The notes: generated by a model from the letters alone, not told the origin. 64,000 bases of DNA from Eonycteris spelaea (GCA_003508835.1 PUFA01000183.1:2604001-2668000), one strand, 5' to 3'; positions 1 to 12,754 are shown, counted from the first letter of the stretch. Program-made: numbers and translations.

Positions 1-737
1 TAATCTAGAAGTACAAGAAGAACTGGAAGTAAAAATGGAGATGATGGGGAACATAAAGCTGTGGAAAAAGCTGTTTCCATTAGCTAATATAACGCACTTA
101 TATGCTCTGTTGGTAAGGTTAAAGGTTGCAGGCTGCTATATATACCAGTGGGATAGCATTCTGGGCCACGTATTTTGTGTCATAGGTTCTGTCCTGAAGA
201 AGCTTTGGGGCCCGGGGTTTGGGACTCTGGGGTGGGTAAAAGTGTTTATACAGGAGCACGCACCTCCTATTTACATTCCTCTTGTCTCCTGACAGCAAGT
301 GAAGGCAGTAGGATAACTGGATTTTTAAAAATATTTCTAGTTATACGACCAGCAAGAAATCTTTGGATTGACAGTTTAGTCTCACTCAGGTATCCACTTC
401 CCAATCCATCTCTCATCTTATTAATTGATGGTCCATGCCAGAATCAGCTATTTCACTGCAAACTATAAAATGGTGATTCTTTAATCCTGTCATTTCTTCC
501 ACATTTATTAGATAGTATTCTTCTGTAAAAAAATTCCTCTTGTAAAATTCATTTTTAACACATGTTCATTTTGTGACTAGCAAGTGATGTGTAAGCTGAT
601 TTTTTGACATTTGCCACAAATCAGTAGAATAAAATTTTGAACATGCTATACATTCAAGACAGTGTCTCTCCCTCTCCTTCTTCCTTTTTTTAAACCAAGG
701 ACACAGTGCTAGGTGCTTTAATTGTTATAATTTAACA
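1..737. other. No gene or named repeat recognised
   Basis: I see no splice-flanked open frame and no repeat I can name. The only structured element is a G-rich run at 207-236, listed separately. The short open frames here overlap in different frames and look like chance. Confidence 0.5.
207..236 (+). other. G-quadruplex motif
   Basis: Five G-tracts of 4, 4, 3, 4 and 3 bases are separated by loops of 3, 3, 5 and 1 bases. This satisfies the usual G3+N1-7 rule on the plus strand. It stands out in AT-rich surroundings. Whether it folds or acts in vivo is unknown. Confidence 0.6.
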
Positions 738-1293
738 TCCATTCATTTAACAAATATTTTTTTAGTGTCTCCTATGTGCCAGACACTACTCCAGGGACTC
801 AAGATACAGCAGTGAACAGAAAATGAAAACCTCCTATTAACATAAGCTTCTTTCAGGAGGAGAAAGGTGGATGACAAATATAAAATATATATGTTAAATG
901 ATAATAAATGCTATGGAAAAAACAAAGTAGGAAAAGAGAAAAGGGGTTGGGCAGGGAAGGAAGTGATTTTATAATTTTAAATAGGAGTGGGATCCCTGAG
1001 AAGGTGATATTTTGGCAAAGACCCTAAGAGTTAAGGCTCCACACAGAGGAAATAGTATATATGAGCCTGGTTTGTTTAGACAATAACAAGGAGGCCAGCA
1101 AGGTTAGAACGAAACTTAATAAAGATAGAGGTCAGAGAGGAGTATAGGGTAGAAGATCCTGTGGAATCTTTCTTATACTTCACTGTCAGGATTTTAGCAT
1201 TTACTTAGAGTGACATAGGCAGCCATTGGAGGATTTTGAGTACAAGAGTGACATTATATGACTTACATTTCAACAGGGTCTCTTTAGCTGCTG
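738..1293 (+). mobile_element. Ancient interspersed repeat, 'family A', copy 1
   Basis: The copy opens with the motif 'tatgtgccagacactact' and 'gatacagcagtgaacag'. It runs through a 'gggatccctgagaaggtga' block and closes with 'cagccattggaggattttga' and 'ggtctctttagctgctg'. The same blocks occur in the same order at 18541, 30472 and 45058. I know this as a common mammalian repeat but cannot give its library name. It has no coding capacity. Confidence 0.7.
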
Positions 1294-1337
1294 ATTATTT
1301 TAGCATTCAAAGAGAAGCTCATTACTCCCCCTTCTTA

Positions 1338-1437
1338 TTACACAGGAAAAAAAATCAAGACTCACTGAGGTTAATAAGTGATATGCTCCAGGTCACCACA
1401 TATAAAGAGGTAAAGCCATGCTTCAATCCAGGCCATT
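1338..1437 (-). mobile_element. MIR SINE fragment
   Basis: Read on the plus strand, it follows the reverse complement of the MIR core: gaggttaa...gatatgctccaggtcac..., then a 'caatccaggcc' end. MIR is an old tRNA-derived SINE. The copy is degraded and lacks both ends. Confidence 0.7.
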
Positions 1438-2531
1438 AACTATCAGTTTATGAAACAGAGCAGACTAACAGACCTTGTTATTAAGGAAAAAAGTGGAGTT
1501 GGGGGTTACCTGTGTTGAGTCACGGCACAGCTCTTCAGCCCATGGGCCTCTGAAGATGAGTTCTCCATTCTCTTCTCTGTTTGGCAGTAAAAGTTAAGAT
1601 GCTTAGCACTGAGCAAAGTTATGCTATTAATCTCATCTTTTCTCATCGAGGCTTCTCATCTTTCCAAAAGATGACATTTCTAAAACTGTGAGTACAATAA
1701 ACTTAAGGCCATAGAGCATGACTCTTAAAAAGACAGTTTCATGAGCTGTAAAAAGTAATCATGGTTTGTCAAGTCAGCAAATCTCTCTCCTTCAGTCTTT
1801 TAACCATCACTAATGCCTTTTTTGGAGAGAACATGCTTTTGTTCTTTTATTTCTCAAAGCTGTCAGTGGGGGAGAACTATTTCTTTACTAAAGAACCCTG
1901 ACCACTTGGGGCTGATAAAAGAATTTTATTCAACAATTTCTTCTCAGCCTCTCTGCTGGGGGCGGGACAAGCTGTTGACCAAGAATTACAATAGCAGTTG
2001 GAAGGTGGTAAATTCTACAGAATAATTTAAGGAAAATCCAGGTTTTCTAAAAAGTTGAATGGCAATTTTGGTTATATATATATATTTTTTCTGTAGTCTT
2101 TTCTGCATTATACTGGTCTTTTGAGAAAAATCAGCTTGCTAACATGATTAATATGAAAATGAGCATGTTCTCTTTTTTAAAAAGAGTGACATATATGCAA
2201 TGTCATATTTGACAGTATACTGGAAATGTGAGCATACTTTTTGAATGTGGTTTGTATCTGGTATTGAGTCTTTAATGCTGAGTATTTTTGCTGGAGCAAG
2301 AATCCTTTATAAGTAAGGGAAGGGCCACATTATATTACTTAGATGTAATAAGTCAGTATGGATCCCAGCTCCCTGAATTGTCATAATACCCATTTGGATG
2401 GGGGGCATGACCATGTGGCTCATGCTAGTGTATCCTGCTCTGTAGTCAGAGCCAAGGATACAAAGCACACTCACTCACAAGATCATATTCAGGGCTCATA
2501 ATGGTCCCACAGAAGGGCTACAATCTCCTCT
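1438..2531. other. No gene or named repeat recognised
   Basis: The stretch is AT-rich and looks unique. It holds a short (TA)n tract near 2076-2090. I found no open frame bounded by convincing splice signals. Confidence 0.4.
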
Positions 2532-2680
2532 TTCTACAGGCAGGATAACAGACTCGAAGTAAGCGATTCATCAGAGGATGTTCAGCCAATAAGAGGTAGA
2601 GTTCAGATTCCAACTCAGGTTTGCTGTGCTGAATATACAGCCCAAGAACTCTGAGTACCTGCACTGTCAGCATGGCATGG
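2532..2680 (-). mobile_element. MIR SINE fragment
   Basis: It matches the reverse-complement MIR order: aagcgattcatcag, then gccaataagaggtagagtt, then ttccaactcaggt. An open frame on the minus strand across this copy is a shadow of the repeat and not a gene. Confidence 0.7.
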
Positions 2681-3954
2681 CTATAGTGCTGATTTAACAA
2701 GGTGAACTCCCCGTCATCCCTTGTGATCTTTCTCAGGTGTCTTTCAGTTAAGGATGTGTTTGGTGGCCTGCCCAACTCTTTCATATGTCTGAAATGGTGT
2801 CCAGGCCTAAACCCCAACCTGGAGAGACTAGTGAATTAAAAGTCACAGTTGGTCCCTATCTGGGGAATGTAATAGGTCTCAGTCTTAATGACTTAGCTTA
2901 CCATCCAACTACAAAGATTATCTACCAAGCTGTTCCTTTTCAACAGAGCTTTAAGCATTTTCCTGAAGTATTCTGTGGGAGGAAAAGTGTTCAATGATCA
3001 AAAGAGTTTATTATATACTGCCTAGTATATCTATTCCCTGAAATTCACAATGCATTTGTCAAAGAAAAACCCTGGATATCCCATAAACAGACAAATAAAT
3101 TTTAAAAAATTAAGAATGTTTAGTACACAATTTCCTAACCTTGAACACAATCTTTGTTTTCCTGTGTGTTCTCTATTTACATCTTGGAAACTCTAGTTCC
3201 ATGGAACATGCTTTGGAAACTCCACCAGAGACAGCCCTCTAGAATAACAGTTTCCTTAGAAGAGAGCTTTTTGTTTCTCATATTTATTGCTGAGTACTCA
3301 CCTTCTAAAATAGTGCCTTCCATATGGAACTGGCGATTAAATATCATTTAATGAATATATAGAGTGTTCTCCTTAATTTGATTGCTGGTTTTCTAATGTT
3401 TTAGATAAACGTTATAAATGAAAATATTCTGTGGTTAATCACTTAATGTCAACTGACAAAGATGACACTGATGGCATACATTTATGCCAAAATTTCCAAA
3501 TCAAATGATTAAAATTTTTTTCTATACTGCTTATAATATTAAAAGATAAAGCTGTAATGAACTAGCTAAAGATCAAACTCGAACACCAAATTAAGTATTT
3601 TTCATGTGGTAAATCTACAAAATGCCCACATCTTTGTAGGAAAAGTGAAAACTGATCATTCTGATACCCTGCACACAGATGCCAAGAATCTTCATATTGA
3701 AAACAGCTGCTTGACAGGCAATTTTTCACACATCTTCCAAGTGCTGGGTGTAAAGAGGACTCCATTGCCACAAACCTTTCATGGAAAAGAAAATAATAAG
3801 TATCCTCTTCCCTGAATGGGTGTTGTGAGAATTCAGAATGTTTTCAAAGAAAACAGCATAGAATACATAGTACCAAAATCTGGTTGATTCAACCCCATTA
3901 GCATGGGATATTTTTTGAAGTCAGTAACATTTTAAAAGTTTAGAGCAAAGCAGG
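2681..3954. other. No gene or named repeat recognised
   Basis: I see only AT-rich sequence with short chance frames of 70 codons or fewer. None has a credible acceptor and donor pair. Confidence 0.4.
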
Positions 3955-4115
3955 ACTTGGAGATCACTCAGGTCAATGCCTTCATTTGACGAATGAGTAA
4001 AGATAATCAAAGTAACTGAACTGAGTGACTTTTTCAGAGTTATGCAGTTGTACTAACAGTGCTAGAACTAAATTCGAATTTTGTAGGTTTCAAGATGTTT
4101 TTTCCACACTGCTAT
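3955..4115 (-). mobile_element. MIR SINE fragment
   Basis: The plus strand reads as reverse-complement MIR: 'aactgagtgactttttcaga', then 'gctagaactaaattcgaatt', then a 'ttccacactgctatc' end. It is an old, degraded copy. Confidence 0.75.
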
Positions 4116-4318
4116 CTTTCACACCATATGGCCTCTTTGAGAGTTGTCATGAATATGTGGCCTTCAGGTAAGAAGGAAAGTGTTTGAGATGAAAATGTCA
4201 GGAGTAGGAGGCCCCTAGAGACTATGTAATCCCACCCTCTTTATCTCCCAGGTGAGAAAATGCAGAGATCAAATGTGGATGGCTAGGATAATCCCAGTGA
4301 ATTCATGATTCTTTAGAG

Positions 4319-4472
4319 AAGCACTTTCTAAAAGGACTTTCTGCAGTAATGGAAATATATAATATGATATCAAGTATTTGAAATGTAGTGCAACTGAAGA
4401 AACAGTTTTCAATTTTAATTTTATTTTAAATAAGCACAGGTGGCTAGTGGCTACAATATTGGACAGCACAAC
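4319..4472. mobile_element. Non-autonomous hAT-type DNA transposon fragment
   Basis: Left blocks 'gactttctgcagtaatgga' and 'gtatttgaaatgtagtgcaa' are followed by a T/A-rich middle. The right block is 'aggtggctagtggctac' plus 'attggacagcaca'. I recognise this as a common mammalian hAT relic whose ends resemble 'gctgtccaat'. I am unsure whether the library calls it Charlie- or Tip100-type. The left terminus is incomplete. Confidence 0.6.
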
Positions 4473-7400
4473 TTTAGAGAGCTGATTTAGATAAAGTCCA
4501 CTCACTAGGCTTGTTTTACCATCCTCTATTAGGGTTGGTTATGCCAGAACTGCCAGAATGTACCACTTGTTATAGCATTGCTTTCCATATGTTTTACAAT
4601 CAATCACCAGGAGTTCAATATGAGAAAGAAAAAAGAAAACCCATCTGCACTTGTAATTATGTAAGTAACACTGGCTCCAACATAAAAATCATCACACATA
4701 GTCATTTTACTTCTAATAAATCTTTATTTTCTGTAATCCTGGTAAGGAAGTAAAGACATGAGAATGTATAGTAGCTATCTATATATAACCCTCCTACATT
4801 TTATTTTCGAACTGTTCAAATGATCTTTAAAGTGAATACTTTACAGATTATTTCTAAATATAACCTCTAAATGATTTGTAAAGGTCACTCTCAGCCTCTT
4901 TTCAGTGAATTATTTTTTGCAGGACGTACTATGCACATTGTTAAGAAAATAGTCATGGAGTTTTGCTGTCTTCCATCATGTATTGCCTCAGAAACTGAAA
5001 TATCTCAACTTGCCCACCATCTAGCTGTATCCAATTAGTTTCAGTAAATTATTAGAAAAAGAGGGACATTGTTGAACTAGAAGCTGCATGCAATATTTAG
5101 ATTTATAAACTAATGCAGTATAAAGGCTTCCGAAGAAGCTTTCATGTTTCTGTCTGAAAGACTGGCTCCTTCAAATGATACCATTGATCTCAACATCAGA
5201 CAGTCGGCCACAGACAAGTCAGGCAGTGGATGCTCAGAGGACTAATTCAAAGCAGGGTGCTAGCCCCATGTCATGTTACTGTCTAATGGGCTCAAAAGGC
5301 CAACATTTTTGTATCTTCACATGCTTTACCAGACAATTAGGCTTTCTTGTTCTGATAATGTCTGGCCTTGAACACTTGTTTTTCAATATTCATCTTCTAT
5401 GAAAAAAAAAGTTTTAATTGGACAAGATTTGCCTATATGAATATTTCTTCCCCTTTTGAGTGGATTGAATCTTATCTTAAAATATCTTTGGTGTCTTCAC
5501 AGAAGCCAATAATGGTCTACTAATGGGATATTCTAGTTACCACATTTTTAATTAGAGAAAGTCAGTGCAGATCAAAATTGGAATGTCAAGATTTGTTCTG
5601 CTATCTAGTTTTGTCTAAGTTCTTTGCTTGATAATGGTGAGGGTCACAAGCTGGGAATCAGAAGGGAAGCTGCAGACTTTGTCTCTAGAGAATTTGTGGT
5701 CAAAATTGTCTCAAAAGCAATCTGACCACAGATATGAGAAGACCAGATGACTCTCAGGGTCTGTGAGCACGGAGAACTGCTTATGGACCTTTTTTTGGAC
5801 ACAGATGAAAGAGAACAAAGCAAATTGTAACAAAGCTTCTAAAAGTTGAGACTCTCTTTGATGTGACTCATTAATTTAAGGAAAGGAAAAAATCACACAG
5901 AAATTTTTTTAAAAATCTTTGTTACATTATGAACTTTCTTTATTTCAATCAAGATTCCTAATATTAAAATAATGTGTGTGTATGTAAGTGAATATCAGTA
6001 GATGAATACAGATATCTGAAAATCAGCATGTCAAATCATTGAGTCCAACCTCCAGGTATTCCAGCAGGGACTATTATTTTCTCAAATCAAGCAATAAAAA
6101 TATATATTTGAATATTTTACTGACTTGTAAATACAAATCATTACTTCTAATAATCAGGCAGAAAAGAGCATCTTGGTTCAACATGATGCCGCATGGTATA
6201 TAATAAGATGCTTTGAAATGTGATTACTTTTATAGGAATATAATCCTTTCACATTTTGTTTTGTTGACAAATAGACCAGGCAGCCGCCAGAGAAGTGTTG
6301 ATGGAACACTTTTCTCAGAAGCATATGCTTCACTTTAGCCAAGAAAGAAAGAAAAAAACAATCAATGTGTATGTGGGTATCATGAAACACTTAATCAGAA
6401 AGATATACAGATTGTTCTTTTCCATAATCATGAGACCTGAGATTTTCTCAAGGGAAATGTTCCAACATGAGAAAGAAAATACATAGTTCAAAAAGCCCAT
6501 GTTTTCAATTTGCCACCACATGGTTTAAATTATCTATGTATTTATTAAGGGCGCTAAATAGGCAGCTTAATTTAAGGAGAAGGGTCATTCGAGTTGAGAA
6601 AAATCATGTTTAATCCCTTAGCTTGCTACAGGTTGATTGTGCTTTTTAAATGCATACAGCCTCAGATAACAAAATTCCCCATGAGAAGAAGGTCCCCTGT
6701 CTGCTTCTAAATTTGTAGGCTGCCAACAACAATGGAAACTTGTTAAGCTCCTGGCTGCAGGCCCAGTCTCTCTGGGCATCTTCCAGAATTAGGGGTTTGT
6801 CAGTTACTTTTTCTTTATGTTGCCAATGTGCTTGTCTCCAATTTGGGGGTCACCCTTTCCATTCCTGGCTCACCACATGTTTGTTACATTACTATAGGGT
6901 GGAAACAAAAGGACCAGGGTGTCAGATCTTCTTCCTTGCATGATAAGTCTGCCTTGCTTGTCTCTCAGGATGAAGGACAGAGTAGATTTGAAGAGAATCA
7001 TGAGGAAGACATGGTTGTATGTAAGGGATTGGAAATTTGAACACTTACTTGATATTTGATGACAACATAGAATCCTAATATTTTTAGGCACCATAATGGA
7101 ATAGTTTTTTTTTTTTAAAGGATCCTTATGCTTTAGAAATACAACATGAAACACTTTAGATAAAATTGTGTCTGTAATTTATTTCCAAATAATACAAAAT
7201 AATAAAGTAGATGGGGGTATGGACAAAAGAAGATTAGCCATGAATTGATAATCACTGAAGGTAGTTGACAGGTATATTAGGGTTCATTAAATTATTGTGT
7301 TCATTTTACATATATAGTTGACACTATCCATAACACAAACTAAAACAAAACAAAACAAAACAAAACAAAACAGCTAAGCAAAGAAAAGTACCTGAGAAGA

Positions 7401-8329
7401 ATACAAGATTCTCAAATAGCCTTCTCTGGACTATTGAACTATCAACAAATCATGGAGAAGTAGGGTGAGAGTCTAAGAATCCTTTAGAACCTAGCTTTCA
7501 ACACCGTTGTTCAGCTTTTGTGAAACAATATTTTGAGTGCTCCATGCTATGTCATGAGTGTTATATATCAGACTCTAGTGTTTTGAATTGTATCATTTTC
7601 TGTTCTATCAAATGTGTTGGATGGAACCCATAGCCTAAAGAACTCTTCTCTAGATGTCTGAGAGCATGGTTGGGGCCTCTTTCTTTGGATCTCCTACCTC
7701 CTCGTTGCATAATCACAGAACTAAAATGCCCAAGTCATTTCTCTATGGCCCTCAAATACAGCACATATGGATTCTCTGTGTAGATCTAGCTCTAGATGTA
7801 TACAGGCAGTCTTCAAATTTCACTTATTTTTATTTTCAACCCACCCCGTGTGGCCAGACAATGGCAGGAAGCCTTTCTCTCAGTAACCACACAGCAGCCT
7901 TCCTTCCTCCTAGGCCTGTTGCTATGGTTTCAGTTCTCATTCCCCTCCATGTACTAAAAGCACCCCTTTCAGAATATCCGAAGACTCTGGCCCCTGTTCT
8001 TCCCTGTCTGAGTGGTTATTTTGACTACCAGAGCATGGGCCCCACTCTTAAACAAGCTGAACCCTGTCAATCCGGATATATGCCTCTCAGTCTCTTGTAC
8101 CTGATTCCAACGGTATGAGGCATTCTGCTTCCTTAGGGAAGCTACTGTGAGCCTCACCTTGGAAAGTAGATGTTAGCTCTCATCTTAGCAGATATTATGG
8201 GCTTCAGATTTTGACATAGAAAGCTCCTACAAGAAACATAGCAACATCAACTGAACAAAGTAATCTAACTTAAAATCGTACGAAATAAAGCATAGCAACA
8301 TCATATACCTCCAGACATAATGCACTGAA
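4473..8329. other. Long stretch without recognised genes
   Basis: This holds an (AAAAC)n microsatellite and a 154-codon open frame at 7654-8118 (+). The frame has no repeat, no recognisable domain and no initiation context that I can interpret. The region around 6030-6090 faintly resembles an old MIR-like segment but is too degraded to call. Confidence 0.4.
7339..7371 (+). repeat. (AAAAC)n microsatellite
   Basis: About six tandem units of the pentamer AAAAC or AAACA. This composition is common in decayed poly(A) tails of retroposons, but I see no matching element beside it. Confidence 0.85.
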
Positions 8330-8735
8330 AATGGTGTATCACTTCTGGAATATTCTTGTAAAATGCATCTTGTAGAAGACATAAGGTAAACCCACATTGA
8401 AGGACATTCTACAAAATAAGGCATCAGTATTATTCAAGTATCAATATCCTCAGCCCCCCCATGGGGACTAGGAGACATGACAGACAAGCAAATGACAGGT
8501 GTGATACTGAATTGGATCCTGGGACAAAATAAGGATATTAGTGGAAAAACTGGTAAAATCTAAATAAAGTCTGTAATTTGGTTAAAAGTATTGAACTTTT
8601 ACATTATTTTTATAATTGTCCTATGATTATATAAGATTTTAACATTAAGGAAAGTTAAATGAATAGCACACAGTAATTCTCTGTACTATCTTTACAATTT
8701 TTTTATAAGTCTAAAATTATTTCAAAATACAAATT
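8330..8735 (+). mobile_element. L1M LINE, 3' UTR fragment
   Basis: Characteristic 3'-end blocks appear in order: 'gaaggacattctacaaaata', 'gaattggatcctgggac', 'ggatattagtggaaaaactg', 'taaataaagtctgtaatttg'. The closing segment is 'ctctgtactatctttacaat' with 'aattatttcaaaata'. It is a 5'-truncated old L1 with no coding sequence left. A less certain extension may reach back to about 8225. Confidence 0.75.
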
Positions 8736-9467
8736 CAAGTCAATACAACAGACAAAAAATCTCCTAAGAAGTACTCTGGGCTCAGTGCAATATTTCCTTC
8801 CCTGGCTTGGCCTGAGGTATCTCTACCTGACCACCCTAAGTGGAGGTTGTTGAAGTAAAAGGAAGAAAGAAGTACATTATGAGAATACATTTTCATTAAG
8901 GACCAAAAGGCTGAAATAGCAGAATAAGCCTGAGCAGAGGAAATCACACATATGCACCAGGATCTCCAGTGCTCAAGCACTGGTGTTTGATATCATATCT
9001 GAACCTTACTCTTGAGGGTAGGAAGAGGTTGACTATGAAAAAGACTAGTTTGGGAGTAATGAAACTTGACCTATTCCTAACCACCCCCTTATCATCCATC
9101 TGAATTTGAGTGTACTTTATTTAATTAAGTTATTCAATATCAAGTACCTTTGTTGGACCAACCTATGGGTGCATGAGGCACTGCAGGGAGAACATAGATA
9201 GATAAGAAATGGGCTGTGTTTATAAGAAGCTTGTGGAAAACAGGTTCATAATATATAAGCCACCAAATATTGTAGGATTTATAGTCTAGGGTGCCGGGGT
9301 ATGGATCCAGGGGTCTCCAGAAAGGAATAGTTTATTCCACTGGCTTCATGGAAGGAAGATCAGCAAGGGCTGACTGTACCTCGGTCTCCCTGAGTTATTG
9401 TATAGAAGTCAGACCAGAGTATCCATAAGATCAGTTTTCCTTTAGAACTGTAAGTATCTATGAATTT
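8736..9467. other. No gene or named repeat recognised
   Basis: Unique-looking sequence. Around 9150-9260 there is a vague resemblance to an old interspersed repeat (a gcactgcagggagaacatag block), too weak to name. Confidence 0.4.
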
Positions 9468-9588
9468 ATGTAATTAGGGGACCAAAGCACAGACGTAGTG
9501 GCAATTTGCCCACAGTCTTACAAAGAGTTTGTGGCATGACTAGGGCTAGGACAGGTTTTGTGATTCCTGGCTCAATGTTCCTTCTGTC
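9468..9588 (-). mobile_element. MIR SINE fragment
   Basis: Reverse-complement MIR order: gcacagacgtagtggcaatt, 'tgcccacagtcttacaaaga', 'gactagggctaggacaggt'. Degraded, ends missing. Confidence 0.65.
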
Positions 9589-10050
9589 AGGCACTTACTC
9601 AGTCTCAGTGGTAAGAGTCGCCTTACAATGTTAATTAATTCAAATATGTCTGCTTATTGCATCCAAAATGAGACTTGAAAAATCACCAGTGGTTCTCAGC
9701 TTGAACCCAATTTTGTATGAAGGGAAAGAACTGTTCTGCAAACTCTCCATTTTCCTCGGGGCACGTGATGAGTACTGGGGCTCTTTGCAGAAGTCCTTAT
9801 GGTAAAAACAAAACAAAACATAGCGCTGATTCCAATAAACTTGCAGTCAACCCTAGCCCAGAAGCAAAATCCCATGCAGACTGTAACCCCTTGTTCCTCA
9901 CAAATCTAAAAGAGAAAGAGATTTGTGAGTAGAGCTTTCAGCTGTGCGAATAGACCATTGTTCATCAGGCGACTCACTGAAAATTCTCTTTAAAACTTGT
10001 TATTTTTTTCCCCCACTGATACCCTTAACTTTTTCCTTATTTATCCATTA

Positions 10051-10210
10051 AACAAAAAAAAAAAAAGAAGAAGAAGAATTCAAAAACAGAAAGGTAATGT
10101 AGAGAATGGGAGGGAGCAGAGGGGAAGACAGAAAGAAAGCAAGGAGAGAGAGAGGGTGGAAGGAAAGGAGGGAGAGACAGAGAGGAAGAGAGGAGAGAGA
10201 GAGAAAAAGG
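10051..10210 (+). repeat. Purine-rich low-complexity tract
   Basis: Poly(A), then (GAA)n, then about 110 bases of GA/GGAA-rich purine sequence on the plus strand. It produces spurious lysine/arginine- or serine/leucine-rich open frames on both strands. Long homopurine tracts of this type can form triplex DNA; whether this one does is unknown. Confidence 0.85.
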
Positions 10211-10484
10211 CACTACAGAGTTTAAAAACGTGTAGCCAATGACACCTGCACTCAGCCAATTCTGGTTTGGCCATACTCTATAAAGTTTCACATTTAGGAG
10301 TTAATGAGTCTTGATTATTTGTCAGATTAGCAAAAGTTTCACTACCTAACTCTAATATCTTTATTGCTTACATCTCAAAGGCTCAAAGTTGAGTGAAACA
10401 GGGGCCTTGGAAAAAGGAGCAATTACACAATGCTCTCTGTATTGCACACCTTCTGGTTTTCAAGACCTCAGTTGTAAGCTATGG

Positions 10485-10893
10485 CAGATTGCTCTTTGTG
10501 CCCTCAAATCTCTTCTTTCAGTTTTAGCTGAGCAAACAAGGCTGCCCAAATAACTACTTCATTTTCTACCCTCTCTTGCAGTTAAGCGAAACTAGGTTCC
10601 AACCAATAGGATGCGATCTGGAAAGACATGTGCCACTTTTGGATCTTGTGTTTGAAACAATTAGTATACATTCTACCAGATTATTTCCTCCTTCCCATTG
10701 TCTCTAAAACAATGAGAATGGGCTAGTCACTTTGAACCCAGAAATGGAAGCCATGTGTTGAGAATTTCAGAGCCTCCCTACCAGCCCTGAACAATCCTAT
10801 TTGAATGGTAGAGTGAGAGAGAAATAAATAACCATCTAATTTAAACCACAGTTTTGTGGGGTTTCTTTGTTTTAACAACTTTTCTCAACCCTA
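10485..10893 (+). mobile_element. MLT1-like MaLR LTR, degraded
   Basis: The LTR-like order is 'tcttgcagttaagcgaaact', 'ccaaccaataggatgcgatc', 'gacatgtgccacttttgg', 'gaagccatgtgttgaga'. It closes with 'gagagagaaataaataacca' (an AATAAA signal) and 'cacagttttgtggggtt'. This fits an old MaLR solo LTR on the plus strand. Subfamily is uncertain and termini are eroded. Confidence 0.6.
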
Positions 10894-11247
10894 GCAATCC
10901 CATGGTTTAGGGTCAGAGTCCCACCTAAGAACCTATATGTGCTTTCTCAGTGACATAAACTCATCCTTTGTCTTTAACATTGAGAGTAGGCAAAGCAAAC
11001 CAAGCCAACGTTCAGAGAATTTTCCACATGCAGTATTCATTTCTAGATGTCTGTTCTAAAGAAATACTGAAATCAGAAAAAAAAAAAACAACATTCTATT
11101 CTTTATGAAGCTAAGAATTAAGATTGATCAAATTGAATGACAATAGTGGGGTGACTAATTAAAATATGGGCTATCCATCTACATTTTATCTTATTCCAGA
11201 AAGAATTTAAAGTGTGACAACTAGGAAAAAAATATATTTCTGAAGAA

Positions 11248-11290
11248 TGTGTGTGTGCATGTGTGTGTGTGTGTGTGCATGTGCATGTGC
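11248..11290 (+). repeat. (TG)n microsatellite, interrupted
   Basis: TG dinucleotide runs interrupted by 'tgcatg' units. Alternating purine and pyrimidine throughout. Confidence 0.85.
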
Positions 11291-11783
11291 TCACCCGTGT
11301 ACTCCAATGCCTTTATTAAGTTAGCAGCCGGATGACCCTTTTATTTAAAACTAGTTTGACCTTTCCTATTTTACTTAAAAGTAATTTGACCAGTACTAGG
11401 CACCATTATTTAATGATACACATTTGAAACCATGACTCTCCTTTAATTCATTGCAAATATCACTTGAATAGTAGACATAAATAAGAATATTCCCCAGAGC
11501 TAGTACACTGATAAAAATTTAGAATCATAATTCCTAAAGTTATTTTTCCCCACTGAATTCTAATAGATTATAACTTTTTGATTTGGTAGTTAACTAAGTT
11601 TTTTAAAAATATCTTTAGTTCCAGACCTTAACCATCTCATGTCTAGAATTTATCCTTTTGCTTCCCTACTTCTTACAGTGGCATTTTTCTCCCAACTTTT
11701 CGTTTTGAAAAGTTTTAAAATACTTAGAAGTTGAAAGAATAGTATAATGATCACCAGCATGTACTCTTCACCTAGTTTCTTTA

Positions 11784-11830
11784 TCTCTGTCTCTGTCTCT
11801 GTCTCTGTCTCTGTCTCTGTCTCTGTCTCT
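11784..11830 (+). repeat. (TCTCTG)n hexamer repeat
   Basis: About eight perfect units of the hexamer TCTCTG over 47 bases. Perfect repetition suggests a young, length-variable locus. The minus strand translates as a Glu-Thr dipeptide run, which is not evidence of a gene. Confidence 0.9.
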
Positions 11831-12754
11831 ATTTCTACCCCTATGTATCTCCATCTCTGCTGAACCATTCGAAAGTAACTTGCAATAGTAACTTTTAATG
11901 AAACAAAAAGTGATTGTAACAAATTGTACCACATCAATGAGGAGAAATGGTTAATGATGCAATACTAATTATGATCATTACTGGGTGATAAGACTATGAT
12001 TTTTTTCTTCTTTTCTAAAGCTTCCAAAAAGACAAAGCTTGAAACTTTTATACTTCATTAAACCAATAATCCTACTTAAAAGTTGGATTAAAATTTACTC
12101 TCACTATATCTGTTGACATTATTTTTGTTTTGTGAATGTACATAATACTAAGTATAGTGCCAGAGGCATGATGGTTATTTAGTTAAATCATGAGGATAGT
12201 AGTATTTTTATACCAGCTAAGATGTGATAATTTCTATCTCTTGCATCCAGCTGAAGAAATATTTTAATTATTTTTCAAACATGCCTGAATCAGAGTTCAA
12301 GGAGCTGCGGCTCATGATAATCCCTCCTGAAATGACACATACATCATTCTTGGTTTTGTCTAAGTATCATCTTCAAGAAATCGATAAATGTTTTTGCTCA
12401 GGATGAAGCAATGGGCATAAGTTTTTGCCATAATTATTGAAGTCTTCTCTATAAAAATCTGCTCATTTGATGTTTTGGTTCACAGAGTTTTTCTAATAAA
12501 GTGGCTCTTCAAAGTCTGCTGGGTATCAGAATTAATATTTCAAATATTTAGGAATCTAGTACTCATCCCAGACCATAACGTGTATGTGTCTGTGTGGTGT
12601 GTGTATGCATATAACTGTGTGTGTATTTATGGGGAGACTGTGCATTCTTATTCATCTTCTCATGATGTTGATGTATGTGCAGGTTAGAGAATCAATAACC
12701 TAGACCTATATAGAGGCCTCTATAGAATCCACATTTGCCTTCTCAGTCCAAGAC

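Larger units (their letters stand above)
10894..12754. other. Microsatellite-bearing unique sequence
   Basis: Apart from the two simple repeats listed separately and a TG-rich patch near 12570-12640, nothing is recognised. The open frame opposite the TCTCTG repeat is an artefact of that repeat. Confidence 0.4.

Noticed and set aside
7339..7371. (AAAAC)n as the tail of a processed pseudogene
   Set aside because: The sequence upstream has no coding similarity or element boundary that I can see.
7654..8118. 154-codon plus-strand frame as a gene
   Set aside because: No domain, no splice or promoter context, and a length expected by chance in a six-frame search of this much sequence.
9997..10291. 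Lys/Arg-rich and Ser/Leu-rich frames
   Set aside because: They are translations of a purine-rich low-complexity tract.
11650..11937. Minus-strand frame with a Glu-Thr repeat
   Set aside because: The repeat peptide is simply the translation of the TCTCTG microsatellite.
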